A DNA stretch of 64,000 nucleotides from Paracoccaceae bacterium (GCA_020425125.1 JAGQRV010000065.1:1-64000); one strand, 5' to 3'. Positions 50,350-59,658 are shown, counted from the first letter of the stretch. The notes: generated by a model from the sequence alone, not told the origin. A program made the numbers and translations.

Positions 50350-50944
50350 CCCGGCTTCGCGTCTTCGTGCGGCGCTCGGCGGATCGGGCGCGGGGTCGTC
50401 CGATTACGACCTGAATCCCGGGATCGAGCTTCCCGAAGGGCGGCGTCTGCGTCCGGCAGCGGTCCTGGTCGCCCTGCGTCCGTCCGTGGGGGGAGGGCAT
50501 GTCGTCCTGACCAAGCGGTCCTCCCGCCTCAAGCATCATCCCGGCCAGATTGCCTTTCCTGGCGGCAAGGTCGATCCGGGCGATGTCAGCCCGGAAGCTG
50601 CGGCCCTTCGCGAAGCCCGCGAAGAGGTCGGGCTGCCGCCGGAAACCGTCGAGGTGATCGGGCGGCTGCCCAGCCACGAGACGGTGACCGGGTTCGATGT
50701 CGTGCCGGTCGTTGCGATAATTTCCGGCCCTTTCCATCCGGTGCCTGAAGCGGGCGAGGTCGACGAGGTGTTCGAGGTCCCGCTTGCGCACCTGAGCGAC
50801 CCGGCCCGCTTCACGATCGAAGGTCGCCGCTGGCGTGGGCAGCGGCGGCTTTATTACACCGTTCCGTGGGGCCCCTATTACATCTGGGGCGCCACGGCGC
50901 GGATCTTGCGAGGGCTCGCCGAACGCCTGGCGCGGGTCTCGTGA
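50336..50944 (+). CDS. CoA pyrophosphatase-like Nudix hydrolase (NudL/YeaB type)
   Basis: 202 residues from the ATG at 50336, which overlaps the hslO end. The Nudix box GGKVDPGDVSPEAAALREAREEVGL is complete. The UPF0035-type signature just before it (LTKRSSRLKHHPGQIAFPGG) marks the CoA-diphosphatase subgroup, which cleaves CoA to phosphopantetheine and 3',5'-ADP. The stop overlaps the GTG start of cca. Family call is firm; the CoA substrate is by signature. Confidence 0.88.
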   Translation: MDVPDPASRLRAALGGSGAGSSDYDLNPGIELPEGRRLRPAAVLVALRPSVGGGHVVLTKRSSRLKHHPGQIAFPGGKVDPGDVSPEAAALREAREEVGLPPETVEVIGRLPSHETVTGFDVVPVVAIISGPFHPVPEAGEVDEVFEVPLAHLSDPARFTIEGRRWRGQRRLYYTVPWGPYYIWGATARILRGLAERLARVS

Positions 50945-52098
50945 CCCGGATCGCCGCCGACTGGATCGCCGCCCCCCCGACACGGGCGGTCACCGACGCG
51001 ATGGCCGCCGCCGGACACGAAATCTACTTCGTCGGCGGTTGTGTCCGGAATGCTCTTCTCGGCCAGCCGGTCAGCGATATCGACCTTGCCACGAACGCCG
51101 CGCCGAAGGAGACGCTCGCCGCGGCACAGGCGGCAGGGCTGCGCGCGGTTCCGACCGGAATCGATCACGGGACGGTCACCCTGGTCGCCGACGGTCATCC
51201 CTTTGAAGTGACGACCTTTCGCCGCGACGTGGAGACCGATGGGCGCCGCGCCGTTGTGGTCTTTTCTGAGCGGCTCGAAGACGATGCCGCCCGGCGAGAT
51301 TTCACCATGAATGCGCTTTACGCGACCCCGGACGGGACGGTGATCGACCCGGTGGGCGGACTCGCGGACCTCGCGGCGGGCCGTCTGCGTTTCATCGGCG
51401 ACGCCGATGGCCGCATCGCCGAGGATTATCTGCGGATCCTGCGGTTCTTCCGTTTCCACGCCTGGTATGCCGACCCGGCGAACGGCATGGACGGCGAGGC
51501 TCTGGCCGCCTGTGCCCGCGGAGCGGACGGCCTTGGCCGGCTTTCCGCCGAGCGTGTCGGCCATGAGATGCGCAAGCTCCTTGCCGCACCCGACCCGGCT
51601 CCGTCGGTGGCGGCAATGGCGAGAACCGGCATCCTGGCGCGGGTCCTGCCCGGGGCCGATCCGGCGATGCTTGCCCCGCTGGTGGATCTGGAGGACCGTT
51701 TCGACGTCGCGGCAGACCCGATCCGGCGCCTCGCGGCGCTTGGCGGCGAGGATCCGGCCGCCAGATTGCGGCTGAGCCGCGCCGAGGCGCGGCGTCTGTC
51801 GCAGCTTCGTGCGGCGCTCGGCAGTGACGAAACACCGGCCGCGCTCGGCTATCGCTATGGCCCGGACACGGCCATGGACATCGCACTGCTCCGCGCCGCG
51901 TTGTCCGGTCAGCCGCTTGCGGCGGACACCACCGCGGAGATTTCCCGCGGTGCCAGGTCGCCCTGTCCGGTCGGTGCCGTAGATCTGATGCCGGGACTTG
52001 CCGGCGCGGCGCTTGGCGACGCGCTCGCCCGGATCGAGGGACGCTGGATCCGCTCGGATTTCCGTGCCAGCCGCGACGAGCTTCTCCACAAGCTCTGA
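50941..52098 (+). CDS. cca: CCA tRNA nucleotidyltransferase/poly(A) polymerase family protein
   Basis: 385 residues from GTG at 50941, overlapping the upstream stop. Nucleotidyltransferase signature: EIYFVGGCVRNALLGQPVSDIDLATNA with the metal-binding D-x-D, then DFTMNALYATPDG and the LRFIGDADGRIAEDYLRILRFFRFHAWY template region. It is a class II enzyme that adds or repairs the CCA end of tRNA. Alphaproteobacterial members of about this length sit in the same hslO-nudix-cca order. Poly(A) polymerase activity is the alternative but less likely. Confidence 0.92.
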   Translation: MTRIAADWIAAPPTRAVTDAMAAAGHEIYFVGGCVRNALLGQPVSDIDLATNAAPKETLAAAQAAGLRAVPTGIDHGTVTLVADGHPFEVTTFRRDVETDGRRAVVVFSERLEDDAARRDFTMNALYATPDGTVIDPVGGLADLAAGRLRFIGDADGRIAEDYLRILRFFRFHAWYADPANGMDGEALAACARGADGLGRLSAERVGHEMRKLLAAPDPAPSVAAMARTGILARVLPGADPAMLAPLVDLEDRFDVAADPIRRLAALGGEDPAARLRLSRAEARRLSQLRAALGSDETPAALGYRYGPDTAMDIALLRAALSGQPLAADTTAEISRGARSPCPVGAVDLMPGLAGAALGDALARIEGRWIRSDFRASRDELLHKL

Positions 52099-52184
52099 CC
52101 CCGGACGGTTTGCAGCCGGGAGATTTCGCATTAGGTGTGAGGCGCCCCGCCGCACGTGGCGGTTCCGATGCTTCCGATTGACCG

Positions 52185-54038
52185 ATGTTCCGCTTCTTCG
52201 AGACCCTGATCGACCCCTATGTCGCCTATCCGCCAACCGACGCCCCGCCGCGCCGGCTGTGGCCGTTCGTGCGCGCCTATTCGCGGCCGTTCCGGGCGCT
52301 CTTCGCGGTCGCAGCGCTGCTGTCGGTTGCGGTCGCCGTGGTGGAGATCGGGCTCCTGTACTACATGGGGCGGGTCGTCGACCTGCTGACCGAGTCGACG
52401 CCGGCGACGCTCTGGCCGCAGCACGCGGCGGAACTGATCGGGATCATCCTGTTCGTTCTGGTTCTGAGGCCGGCGCTTCAGGGGCTCCACACACTCGTCC
52501 TGAACAACGCAATCCTGCCGAATTACGGGACGCTCTTCCGCTGGCGCGCGCACCGGCACGTGCTGCGCCAGTCGGTAGGCTGGTTCGAGAACGATTTTGC
52601 CGGGCGGATCGCCAACCGGATCATGCAGGGCCCGCCCGCCGCGGGCGACGCGGTTTTCCAGGTCTTCGACGCCCTCAGCTATGCGGTCGCCTATGTGGTT
52701 GGTGCGGCCGTGCTGCTGGCCGATGCGGATCCGCGCCTGGCCGTGCCGCTTCTGATCTGGGTCGGGCTCTACATTCTTCTGCTGCGCTGGTCGATGAAAC
52801 GGGTCGGCCCGGCCTCGAAAGCCTCCAGCGACGCGCGGTCCGCCACAACCGGCCTCGTCGTCGACACGTATTCCAACATCTCTTCGGTCAAGCTCTTCTC
52901 GCATCACGACCGGGAGGTCGCCCATGCCTGGGACCAGATCGAACGCACGCGTCAGACCTTCGCCCGCGAAATGCGCATCTTCACCATCTTCGACATGGTG
53001 CTGACGGTCCTGAACGGAGCCTTGATCGCCGGCGTGGTCGGCTGGGCCGTGGTGCTGTGGATTCAGGGCACGGCCAGCGTTGGTGTTGTCGCCGCGGCGA
53101 CCGCGCTGACGCTCAGGCTGAATGCGATGACCGGATGGCTGATGTGGGCGACGACCAATTTCTTCCAGTCGCTCGGAATCGTCGCCGAATCGATGGAAAC
53201 GATCTCCCAGCCGATTGCGCTGCTCGACGCGGCCGATGCACGGCCTCTCGAACTCACTCGGGGCGAAATCCGCGCGGTGGGGCTGGGTCACCATTACGGG
53301 CGCGGAACGGGCGGGCTGCAGGACGTCAGCTTCACGGTCCGGCCCGGCGAAAAGATCGGTCTCGTCGGCCGCTCGGGTGCCGGAAAGTCCACCCTTGTGA
53401 AGCTTCTCCTGCGCTTCTACGACGCCGAGCAGGGACGGATTGAGATCGACGGACAGGACATCGCGAAGGTGACGCAGGACAGCCTGCGCGCCCGCATCGG
53501 CATGGTCAGCCAGGACACGGCGCTGCTGCACCGCTCGGTCCGGGACAACATCCTGTACGGTCGACCCGGTGCCTCGGAGGACGAGATGATCGCCGCCGCC
53601 CGACAGGCCGAAGCGCATGACTTCATCCTGACGCTCAGGGACTCGGACGGACGCGCGGGCTACGAGGCGCATGTGGGCGAGAGGGGCGTGAAGCTCTCCG
53701 GCGGGCAACGGCAGCGGATCGCCCTGGCCCGCGTTATCCTCAAGGATGCGCCGATCCTGGCGCTCGACGAAGCCACCAGCGCCCTCGACAGCGATGTGGA
53801 GGCGGCGATCCTCGACACGCTCTATCCGATGATGGAGGGCAAGACCGTCATCGCCATCGCCCACCGCCTGTCGACGATCGCCCGCATGGATCGCATCCTG
53901 GTACTCGACAACGGCCGCATCGTCGAGGAGGGAAGCCATGCCGACCTCCTGGCGTCGGGCGGGCTCTATGCCGGGTTCTGGGCGCGGCAGTCGGGCGGCT
54001 TCATCGGAACGGAACCGGAGGTCGAAGCAGCAGAATGA
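52185..54038 (+). CDS. ABC exporter half-transporter (membrane plus ATPase domains), first of a pair
   Basis: 617 residues. An N-terminal six-segment exporter domain (first segment FRALFAVAALLSVAVAVVEIGLLYYMG) is followed by an ATPase domain: Walker A LVGRSGAGKST, signature KLSGGQRQRIALARVIL, Walker B APILALDEATSALDSD, switch IAIAHRLSTIARMD. The next gene encodes a similar half-transporter and overlaps by four bases, so the two probably form a heterodimer. Such pairs next to cca are common in Rhodobacterales. The substrate (lipid, drug or peptide) is not readable. Confidence 0.9.
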   Translation: MFRFFETLIDPYVAYPPTDAPPRRLWPFVRAYSRPFRALFAVAALLSVAVAVVEIGLLYYMGRVVDLLTESTPATLWPQHAAELIGIILFVLVLRPALQGLHTLVLNNAILPNYGTLFRWRAHRHVLRQSVGWFENDFAGRIANRIMQGPPAAGDAVFQVFDALSYAVAYVVGAAVLLADADPRLAVPLLIWVGLYILLLRWSMKRVGPASKASSDARSATTGLVVDTYSNISSVKLFSHHDREVAHAWDQIERTRQTFAREMRIFTIFDMVLTVLNGALIAGVVGWAVVLWIQGTASVGVVAAATALTLRLNAMTGWLMWATTNFFQSLGIVAESMETISQPIALLDAADARPLELTRGEIRAVGLGHHYGRGTGGLQDVSFTVRPGEKIGLVGRSGAGKSTLVKLLLRFYDAEQGRIEIDGQDIAKVTQDSLRARIGMVSQDTALLHRSVRDNILYGRPGASEDEMIAAARQAEAHDFILTLRDSDGRAGYEAHVGERGVKLSGGQRQRIALARVILKDAPILALDEATSALDSDVEAAILDTLYPMMEGKTVIAIAHRLSTIARMDRILVLDNGRIVEEGSHADLLASGGLYAGFWARQSGGFIGTEPEVEAAE

Positions 54039-55894
54039 CCCTGACGGATCTGGCGGAACGCAGCGGTCTGGCGCGGCTCGGCACATTGGTGGACCCGTTT
54101 GCGCGCAGCGACAGCCCGCCGCCGCAGAAGCTCTGGCCGTTCATCGCCTGGTGCATGAAGGGGGCCTATCCGCTGCTCGTGCTTGCCGGGGTGATCGCCG
54201 TTGCGGCCGGGACGCTGGAAGTCGTGGTGGCGATCCTTCTGGGCGAGGTCATCGATCTGGCGCTGGCCTCGACGCAGGAGCGGCTCTTTGCCGATCACGC
54301 CTGGTACTTCGCGGCGATCCTCTTTCTCGTGGTGATCCTGCGGCCCGTCGTGCTCGGCGCCTCGTCGGCAATGCAGACGGTCGTGATCGGACCCAATGTC
54401 GCGACGCTGGCGCTGACCCGGCTGCACCGCTGGACGCTGGGGCAGGCGATCACCTTCTTCGACAACGACTTCGCCGGCCGGATCGCCCAGAAAGAGATGC
54501 AGTGCAGCCGGGCCGTAATGGACGTGACCGTCGAGGGTCTGAATACCATCGTCTTCGCCCTCGCCTCGATGGTGGCATCGGCCGCCATGCTGGTGACCAT
54601 CGATTGGCGGATCGCGGCCCTGCTGGCGGTGTGGCTTGCCGGCTACCTGCGCTTCATTACCTGGTGGCTGCCGAAGGTACGCAAGCGGGCTGCGGCACGC
54701 GCCGGGGCGCGGGCCGCGGCTTCGGGCCTCGTCGTCGACACGATTTCGAATATGCGGACGGTGAAACTCTTCGCCAACGATCCGCTCGAGGACGAGATGG
54801 CGCTTGCCTCCATGGGGCGCTACCGCAACCGATCGCTCGAATTCGGCTATGTCTCCACCTTCTTCCGGCTCTCGCTGATGGCCGTGGCGGGACTGGTCCC
54901 GGCGCTTCTGGTCGGTGCGGTGCTCTGGTACTGGACGAAGGGCCTGGCCAGTCCTGGCGACATTGCCGCGGTCGGTGCGGTGTCGATCCGGATCTCCCAG
55001 ATGACCGGATGGGTCAGCTTCACGCTCATGTCGATCTACGCCAATCTCGGCGAAGTCGAAGACGGCATGCGCACATTGAGCCCCGCCCACACGCTGACCG
55101 ATGCCCCGGACGCGGTGGACCTGGAGCCCGGTGCCGCCACGGTGCGGTTCGATCATGTCAGCTTCGCCTATGGCCGCGAGGTGGGCGGGGTCGAGGCGAT
55201 TGATCTGGACATCGCGGCGGGCGAGAAGCTGGGCATCGTCGGCGCGTCGGGGGCCGGCAAGTCGACCCTCGTGAGCCTCCTGCTCAGACTTCACGACGTG
55301 GAAGCGGGCCGGGTTCTGGTGGGCGGCCGCGATGTCCGGTCGGTCACGCAGAACAGCCTCAGGCGCCAGATTGCCATGGTCACGCAGGAAACCGCGATGT
55401 TCAACCGCTCCGCGCGGGACAACATCCTTTACGGCCGGCCCGAAGCCAGCGGCGCCGATCTCGTGGAGGCCGCCCGCCGGGCCGAGGCGCATGACTTCAT
55501 CGTCGGACTGCACGACCATTCCGGCCGCAGCGGCTACGACGCCCATCTGGGCGAGCGGGGCGTGAAGCTGTCGGGCGGGCAGCGGCAGCGCATCGCCCTG
55601 GCGCGAGCGATCCTCAAGGATGCACCGATCCTCATCCTCGACGAGGCCACAAGCGCGCTCGACAGCGAGGTGGAGGCCGCGATTCAGTCCGCGCTGGAAC
55701 GGGTGATGGACGGCAAGACGGTGCTGGCCATCGCCCACCGACTTTCGACACTTCGGCAGATGGACCGGATCATCGTGATGGATGAAGGCCGGATCGTTGA
55801 GCAGGGCACGCACGAGACCCTGCTGGCGCGCGGCGGCGTCTATGCCCGCTACTGGCATCGCCAGTCAGGAGGCTTCATCGCTGCCGCCGAGTAG
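54035..55894 (+). CDS. ABC exporter half-transporter, second of a pair
   Basis: 619 residues with the same layout as its neighbour: membrane domain starting YPLLVLAGVIAVAAGTLEVVVAILLG, then Walker A IVGASGAGKST, signature KLSGGQRQRIALARAIL, Walker B APILILDEATSALDSE, and AIAHRLSTLRQMD. Both halves keep all ATPase motifs, so neither site is obviously degenerate as in some heterodimeric exporters. Shared segments such as DFAGRIA, DNILYGRP and AEAHDFI show the pair arose by duplication. An RNA methyltransferase follows after 36 bases. Confidence 0.9.
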   Translation: MTLTDLAERSGLARLGTLVDPFARSDSPPPQKLWPFIAWCMKGAYPLLVLAGVIAVAAGTLEVVVAILLGEVIDLALASTQERLFADHAWYFAAILFLVVILRPVVLGASSAMQTVVIGPNVATLALTRLHRWTLGQAITFFDNDFAGRIAQKEMQCSRAVMDVTVEGLNTIVFALASMVASAAMLVTIDWRIAALLAVWLAGYLRFITWWLPKVRKRAAARAGARAAASGLVVDTISNMRTVKLFANDPLEDEMALASMGRYRNRSLEFGYVSTFFRLSLMAVAGLVPALLVGAVLWYWTKGLASPGDIAAVGAVSIRISQMTGWVSFTLMSIYANLGEVEDGMRTLSPAHTLTDAPDAVDLEPGAATVRFDHVSFAYGREVGGVEAIDLDIAAGEKLGIVGASGAGKSTLVSLLLRLHDVEAGRVLVGGRDVRSVTQNSLRRQIAMVTQETAMFNRSARDNILYGRPEASGADLVEAARRAEAHDFIVGLHDHSGRSGYDAHLGERGVKLSGGQRQRIALARAILKDAPILILDEATSALDSEVEAAIQSALERVMDGKTVLAIAHRLSTLRQMDRIIVMDEGRIVEQGTHETLLARGGVYARYWHRQSGGFIAAAE

Positions 55895-55930
55895 GCTTTC
55901 CGCGGTTCGGTGCGGGCGATAAGCGGGGCC

Positions 55931-57148
55931 ATGCAGGAAGTGACCATCAAACGTCTCGGCCATCAGGGCGACGGAATTGCGCCGGGCCCCGTCTTCGTGC
56001 CACGAACGCTTCCCGGCGAGATCGTCCGGGGAGAGATTGGCGCCGGCCGCATGGCGGCGCCGAAGATCGTCGCAGCCTCGCCCGACCGCGTCGCGTCGCC
56101 CTGTCCGCATTACGGCGCCTGCGGCGGCTGCGCGCTGCTTCACGCGCGGGATGCGTTCGTTGCCGCCTGGAAGCAGGAGGTCGTCAGGACCGCGCTGGCT
56201 GCGCAGGGGCTGTCCGTGCCGTTCGATCCCATCGCGACCTCTCCGCCGGGGTCGCGCCGCCGCGCGGTCCTGTCGGGACGGCGGACCAGGACCGGGGCCG
56301 TCGTCGGGTTTCACGGCCGCGCGTCCGACGCGCTGTGCGAGGTGCCGCACTGCCTGATCCTGACCGACGGCATCCGCACCGTTCTGCCGGTGCTGCGGGA
56401 CCTCGTGATTGCCGGTGGTTCGCGGAAGGGCGAGATGGGCTTCGCCGTCATCGATACCGAGAGCGGCGTCGACGTGGCCGCTCATGGCGGCAAGCCCGTT
56501 GCCGCCGGGGTCGACGCGGAACTCGCCCAGATCGTCAGCGGGCGGCCGGTGGCGCGGCTGAGTTGGGACGGCGAAGTTGTGGTTCAGGCCGCTCCGCCCT
56601 GGGTCCGCTTCGGGACGGCCCGGGTGGTTCCGCCGCCCGGGGCATTTCTGCAGGCGACCCGTGAAGGCGAGGCGGCGCTGCTGTCCTCGGTCGGCGCGGT
56701 GGTCGGCGGCGCTTCGCGGATTGCCGACCTCTTCGCCGGCTGCGGCACCTTTGCCCTGCCGCTTGCCCGCCACGCCGAGATTCTGGCCGTCGAGAATGAG
56801 GCATCGATGCTCGCCGCGCTTGCCGCCGGCTGGCGCGTCGCACAGGGCCTCAAGGCCGTTGCAACTGAGGTACGGGACCTCTTCCGCGTTCCGATCACGG
56901 CGGGCGAGTTGAGCCGCTTCGACGCCGTGGTGATCGACCCACCGCGCGCCGGGGCAGCAGCACAATCCGCCGAGCTTGCGCGTTCCGCCGTGCCGCGGAT
57001 CGCTGCGGTCTCCTGCAACCCGGTCACCTTCGCCCGTGATGCGGCCGTGCTCGTTGCAGGGGGCTACCGGCTAGATAGGGTCCGGGTGGTCGACCAGTTC
57101 CGCTGGTCGCCGCATGTGGAACTTGCGGCGCAATTCACCCGGGACTGA
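55931..57148 (+). CDS. RlmC/RumA-like 5-methyluridine RNA methyltransferase
   Basis: 405 residues from the ATG at 55931. The N-terminal part has an iron-sulfur cysteine cluster (CPHYGACGGCALLH), as in RumA/RlmD proteins, and a short TRAM-like start (VTIKRLGHQGDGIA). The SAM-binding motif is RIADLFAGCGTFALPLA, and the catalytic cysteine sits in AAVSCNPVTFARDA. It methylates C5 of a uridine in rRNA or tRNA. Which site cannot be decided by reading; RlmD or TrmA-like specificity are both possible. Confidence 0.9.
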   Translation: MQEVTIKRLGHQGDGIAPGPVFVPRTLPGEIVRGEIGAGRMAAPKIVAASPDRVASPCPHYGACGGCALLHARDAFVAAWKQEVVRTALAAQGLSVPFDPIATSPPGSRRRAVLSGRRTRTGAVVGFHGRASDALCEVPHCLILTDGIRTVLPVLRDLVIAGGSRKGEMGFAVIDTESGVDVAAHGGKPVAAGVDAELAQIVSGRPVARLSWDGEVVVQAAPPWVRFGTARVVPPPGAFLQATREGEAALLSSVGAVVGGASRIADLFAGCGTFALPLARHAEILAVENEASMLAALAAGWRVAQGLKAVATEVRDLFRVPITAGELSRFDAVVIDPPRAGAAAQSAELARSAVPRIAAVSCNPVTFARDAAVLVAGGYRLDRVRVVDQFRWSPHVELAAQFTRD

Positions 57149-57401
57149 TCCGGATCGCCGGGCTTTCCGGGGCGAAAAGCGCGCCGTCCGGACGTCGCGA
57201 ATCGCTGCATGCCTGCACCGAAAATGCGGCGTCCGGGCGGCGTATTTCGGGCGGACCCCGCAGCCGGCAAATGCCCCGGACGTGGGTGATTCCCGGTCTG
57301 TGACGAAAAAAGTGCGTTGGAGTAAGCGGTTGCGTCTTCTCGAATGCGTGATTTGGGGGTAACGTTGCGCCGCAGCGTGTCCCATAAATCGAGCAGTCAT
57401 A

Positions 57402-57896
57402 ATGCGCGCACTTATACCTCTGGTTCTCGTCAGCGGCCTGTTTGGTGTTTCGGCCTGCGGTTCTTCGCAGATGCCGGCCTATGACGGGCCTCAAGTCACC
57501 CAAATCTACGTATCGAAGGAACGAAGGAAGCTCTATCTTCTGCACGACAAGGACGTGCTGAAGGAATACCAGATCCATCTCGGCTTCGCGCCGAAAGGCG
57601 CGAAACGGCAATCCGGCGACGGTCGCACGCCCGAAGGGCTCTACATGATCGACCGGCGCAACGAAAACAGCCGGTATCACCTGTCACTCGGCATTTCCTA
57701 TCCGAACCGGAAAGATGTCGAGGTTGCCAGGGCGTTCGGCGTCGATCCCGGCGGCGACATCTTCATTCACGGCGAAGAGAACGGCCGCACCAAGAAGCGC
57801 GACTGGACTGCCGGGTGCATCGCCGTCCGCGACCGCGAGATCGAGGAGATCTATGCGATGGTGCAGGACGGAACGCCGATCTACATCGAGCCCTGA
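57402..57896 (+). CDS. L,D-transpeptidase lipoprotein (YkuD domain)
   Basis: 164 residues. A lipoprotein signal (MRALIPLVLVSGLFGVSAC, lipobox VSAC) places it in the periplasm, membrane-anchored. The YkuD domain starts QVTQIYVSKERRKLYLLHDKDVLKEY. Its catalytic motif has histidine in FIHGEENG and cysteine in DWTAGCIAVRD. Such enzymes form 3-3 peptidoglycan crosslinks or attach proteins to peptidoglycan. It converges on a CAP-domain lipoprotein gene with a perfect hairpin between. Confidence 0.9.
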   Translation: MRALIPLVLVSGLFGVSACGSSQMPAYDGPQVTQIYVSKERRKLYLLHDKDVLKEYQIHLGFAPKGAKRQSGDGRTPEGLYMIDRRNENSRYHLSLGISYPNRKDVEVARAFGVDPGGDIFIHGEENGRTKKRDWTAGCIAVRDREIEEIYAMVQDGTPIYIEP

Positions 57897-57903
57897 GGCT
57901 CGG

Positions 57904-57926
57904 GCCGCGCCCGGAAAGGGCGCGGC
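57904..57926. terminator. Perfect hairpin between the YkuD and CAP-domain genes
   Basis: GCCGCGCCC (57904-57912) pairs perfectly with GGGCGCGGC (57918-57926) across the loop GGAAA. It lies between two convergent stops 40 bases apart, so it probably terminates both. A CATATGCC sequence follows instead of a T-run. Confidence 0.6.
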
Positions 57927-57936
57927 ATATGCCAGA

Positions 57937-58455
57937 TCAGAAATCGGTGGCGTAGCCCACGCCGGTGCCGCGGCCCAGTGTGACCACCCACCAGATCAGG
58001 CCGCTGCGGTCCTGCTGCCAAGCGAACCCCATCTCGGTGGCGTCCGGGCTGACCAGTTCGGCCTCCCAGACCGGATCCTCGACCCAGGCGGTGAGGGTTT
58101 CCAGCTCGGTCTCGTAGGATTGCGAATAGATCTCGCCCACAAGCTCGCCGCCATAGCCCTCCCGACGGATCCGGTCGTAGGGAGACGACCCGTCCGAGCC
58201 GAACGGCCAGGCCCGGTTCTGGCGCGAGATGTCCCGGGCCTGAACCTGCGCCGCGGCGGTCAGCTGTGGGTTCAGGGTCAGCGGAGCCGCGCCGGACCGT
58301 GCCCGCACGGCATTCACGGAATCGAGCATCCGGTCCTGGATCTCGACGGTGTCATTGGGGCGGATATGATAGATGCCGCTTTTTACGGCCGGGCCTGTCG
58401 CGCAGGCTCCCAGCATCAGACACGCGGCGGCGGTCAGGCACAACTTGCGAAGCAT
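57937..58455 (-). CDS. CAP-domain (SCP/YkwD-like) lipoprotein
   Basis: 172 residues. Lipoprotein signal with lipobox LGAC (MLRKLCLTAAACLMLGAC). The CAP/SCP domain starts QDRMLDSVNAVRARSGAAPLTLNPQLTAAAQVQARDISRQ and ends WWVVTLGRG. The usual catalytic-type histidines of the domain are not obvious (one would expect H in the first helix), so activity is uncertain. Bacterial CAP proteins are exported and often linked to envelope stress. It sits between two L,D-transpeptidase genes. Confidence 0.85.
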   Translation of the reverse strand: MLRKLCLTAAACLMLGACATGPAVKSGIYHIRPNDTVEIQDRMLDSVNAVRARSGAAPLTLNPQLTAAAQVQARDISRQNRAWPFGSDGSSPYDRIRREGYGGELVGEIYSQSYETELETLTAWVEDPVWEAELVSPDATEMGFAWQQDRSGLIWWVVTLGRGTGVGYATDF

Positions 58456-58604
58456 TTCTGCCCTTTCATGACTCTTGGGTCCGCATATAGCGGGAATGTG
58501 ACAGGTTCAAACGCGTCGCTAACGAAGTCCTTGGATTGATTTGCCACTGCGGCATGTGCGCCATATATCCGCCCGCAGAGATCCGTCACGAAGGGGGTCA
58601 ATCC

Positions 58605-59189
58605 ATGGCAAAGTCGAATACAGGCTTCAATCGGCGGCACTTTCTTGCGGGCAGTGCGATGGCACTGGGTGCGCTTTCCGGACTGCCTGCCTGGGCCCAG
58701 GTGGCCGAAGAACCCGAAGAGCAGGTCAAACGCAACATCGCGGGCTTCCGGGCCCACCACTGGCAGCCCTATTTCGACAACCTGACGAACGGGGCCATCC
58801 TGGTGGATACCAAGGCCCGCACGCTCCATTTCTGGTCCGAAGATGAAACCATCTTCCGCATCTATCCGACCAGCGTGCCGGCATCGGAGGAAATGACGCG
58901 CCGGGGCCGGACCAGCGTGACGCAAAAGGTCGTGGGGCCGAGTTGGGCGCCGACGCCGTCGATGAAGGAGCGTAACCCCGACTGGCCCGATTTCATCGGC
59001 CCGGGCCCGGACAACCCGCTGGGCACCCATGCGCTCTATCTGACCTGGAAGTATTACCGCATCCACGGAACCCACGACACCCGCAAGATCGGGCGTCCGT
59101 CGTCGAACGGATGCATCGGCCTCTACAACGAGGATATCCAGGAGTTGTTCAGTTACGCGAAGGTCGGCACGCAGGTGCTTCTGATCTGA
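58605..59189 (+). CDS. Tat-exported L,D-transpeptidase (ErfK/YbiS family)
   Basis: 194 residues from the ATG at 58605 (AAGGGGG upstream). The N-terminus has a twin-arginine signal NRRHFLAGSAMALGALSGLPAWA. The YkuD domain covers most of the rest, starting AILVDTKARTLHFWSED, with the catalytic motif YRIHGTHDTRKIGRPSSNGCIGLYNED (His and Cys both present). It is the longer ErfK-like type, which crosslinks peptidoglycan or attaches envelope proteins. It diverges from the CAP-domain gene, and its Tat export differs from the lipoprotein export of the other YkuD gene nearby. Confidence 0.9.
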   Translation: MAKSNTGFNRRHFLAGSAMALGALSGLPAWAQVAEEPEEQVKRNIAGFRAHHWQPYFDNLTNGAILVDTKARTLHFWSEDETIFRIYPTSVPASEEMTRRGRTSVTQKVVGPSWAPTPSMKERNPDWPDFIGPGPDNPLGTHALYLTWKYYRIHGTHDTRKIGRPSSNGCIGLYNEDIQELFSYAKVGTQVLLI

Positions 59190-59334
59190 GGCGGAATTGC
59201 TACACCCGGTGCGTAAAGAGCAAGTTCTGTTGCGCTTTCCAGAATTTCGCGGCTATAGGAATCTCACGAGGTACAGTTTTCCGTCGTCCGTGTTCCTCAT
59301 CAAATTGATCGGGCGGCAACTACTGGAGGTCAAT

Positions 59335-59517
59335 ATGAAGAAACTCGCACTTGCCGCCGCACTGTCGGTGTACGCGGCTTCGGGCGCCGTCGCCGGTGGC
59401 CTGGAAGAGCCGGTCGTCGAGCCGGTTGTCATCGAGCAGGACACGTCCGGTTCGAACGCTGCCTGGGTCATCCCGGTCATCCTTCTGGTCCTGATTGGCG
59501 CCGCCGCGGCGAGCTGA
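59335..59517 (+). CDS. Small secreted or membrane protein of unknown function
   Basis: 60 residues: a Sec-type signal (MKKLALAAALSVYAASGAVA), a short acidic stretch (GGLEEPVVEPVVIEQDTSGSNA) and a C-terminal hydrophobic segment (WVIPVILLVLIGAAAAS). A good ribosome site (CTGGAGG) precedes the ATG, and a hairpin follows, so it looks like a complete single gene. No family is recognised. Similar tiny proteins with a signal and a tail anchor are common in Rhodobacterales genomes. Function is unknown. Confidence 0.7.
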   Translation: MKKLALAAALSVYAASGAVAGGLEEPVVEPVVIEQDTSGSNAAWVIPVILLVLIGAAAAS

Positions 59518-59539
59518 TCGTTCCACACAGCAGACTTCA

Positions 59540-59569
59540 ATAGGGCGGCGTACGCCTGCGCTGCCCTAT
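59540..59569. terminator. Hairpin terminator between the small membrane protein and hemH
   Basis: ATAGGGCGGCG (59540-59550) pairs with CGCTGCCCTAT (59559-59569), an 11-pair stem with one G-U pair and an eight-base loop, followed by CTTGCTTT. It probably terminates the small gene, and may also serve hemH from the other strand, which ends at 59659. Confidence 0.65.
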
Positions 59570-59658
59570 CTTGCTTTGACGCCTTCCCTTCCGGATCCTC
59601 GATCCCAGGACGGGCATTGAGCCCGTAAGTCGGGACGCGCAGCCGTCCTCCAAGAACG

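Noticed and set aside
52131-55858. Two open frames of over 600 codons on the minus strand opposite the ABC exporters
   Set aside because: The plus strand has all ABC exporter motifs; the minus frames are low-complexity, charged shadows without start signals.
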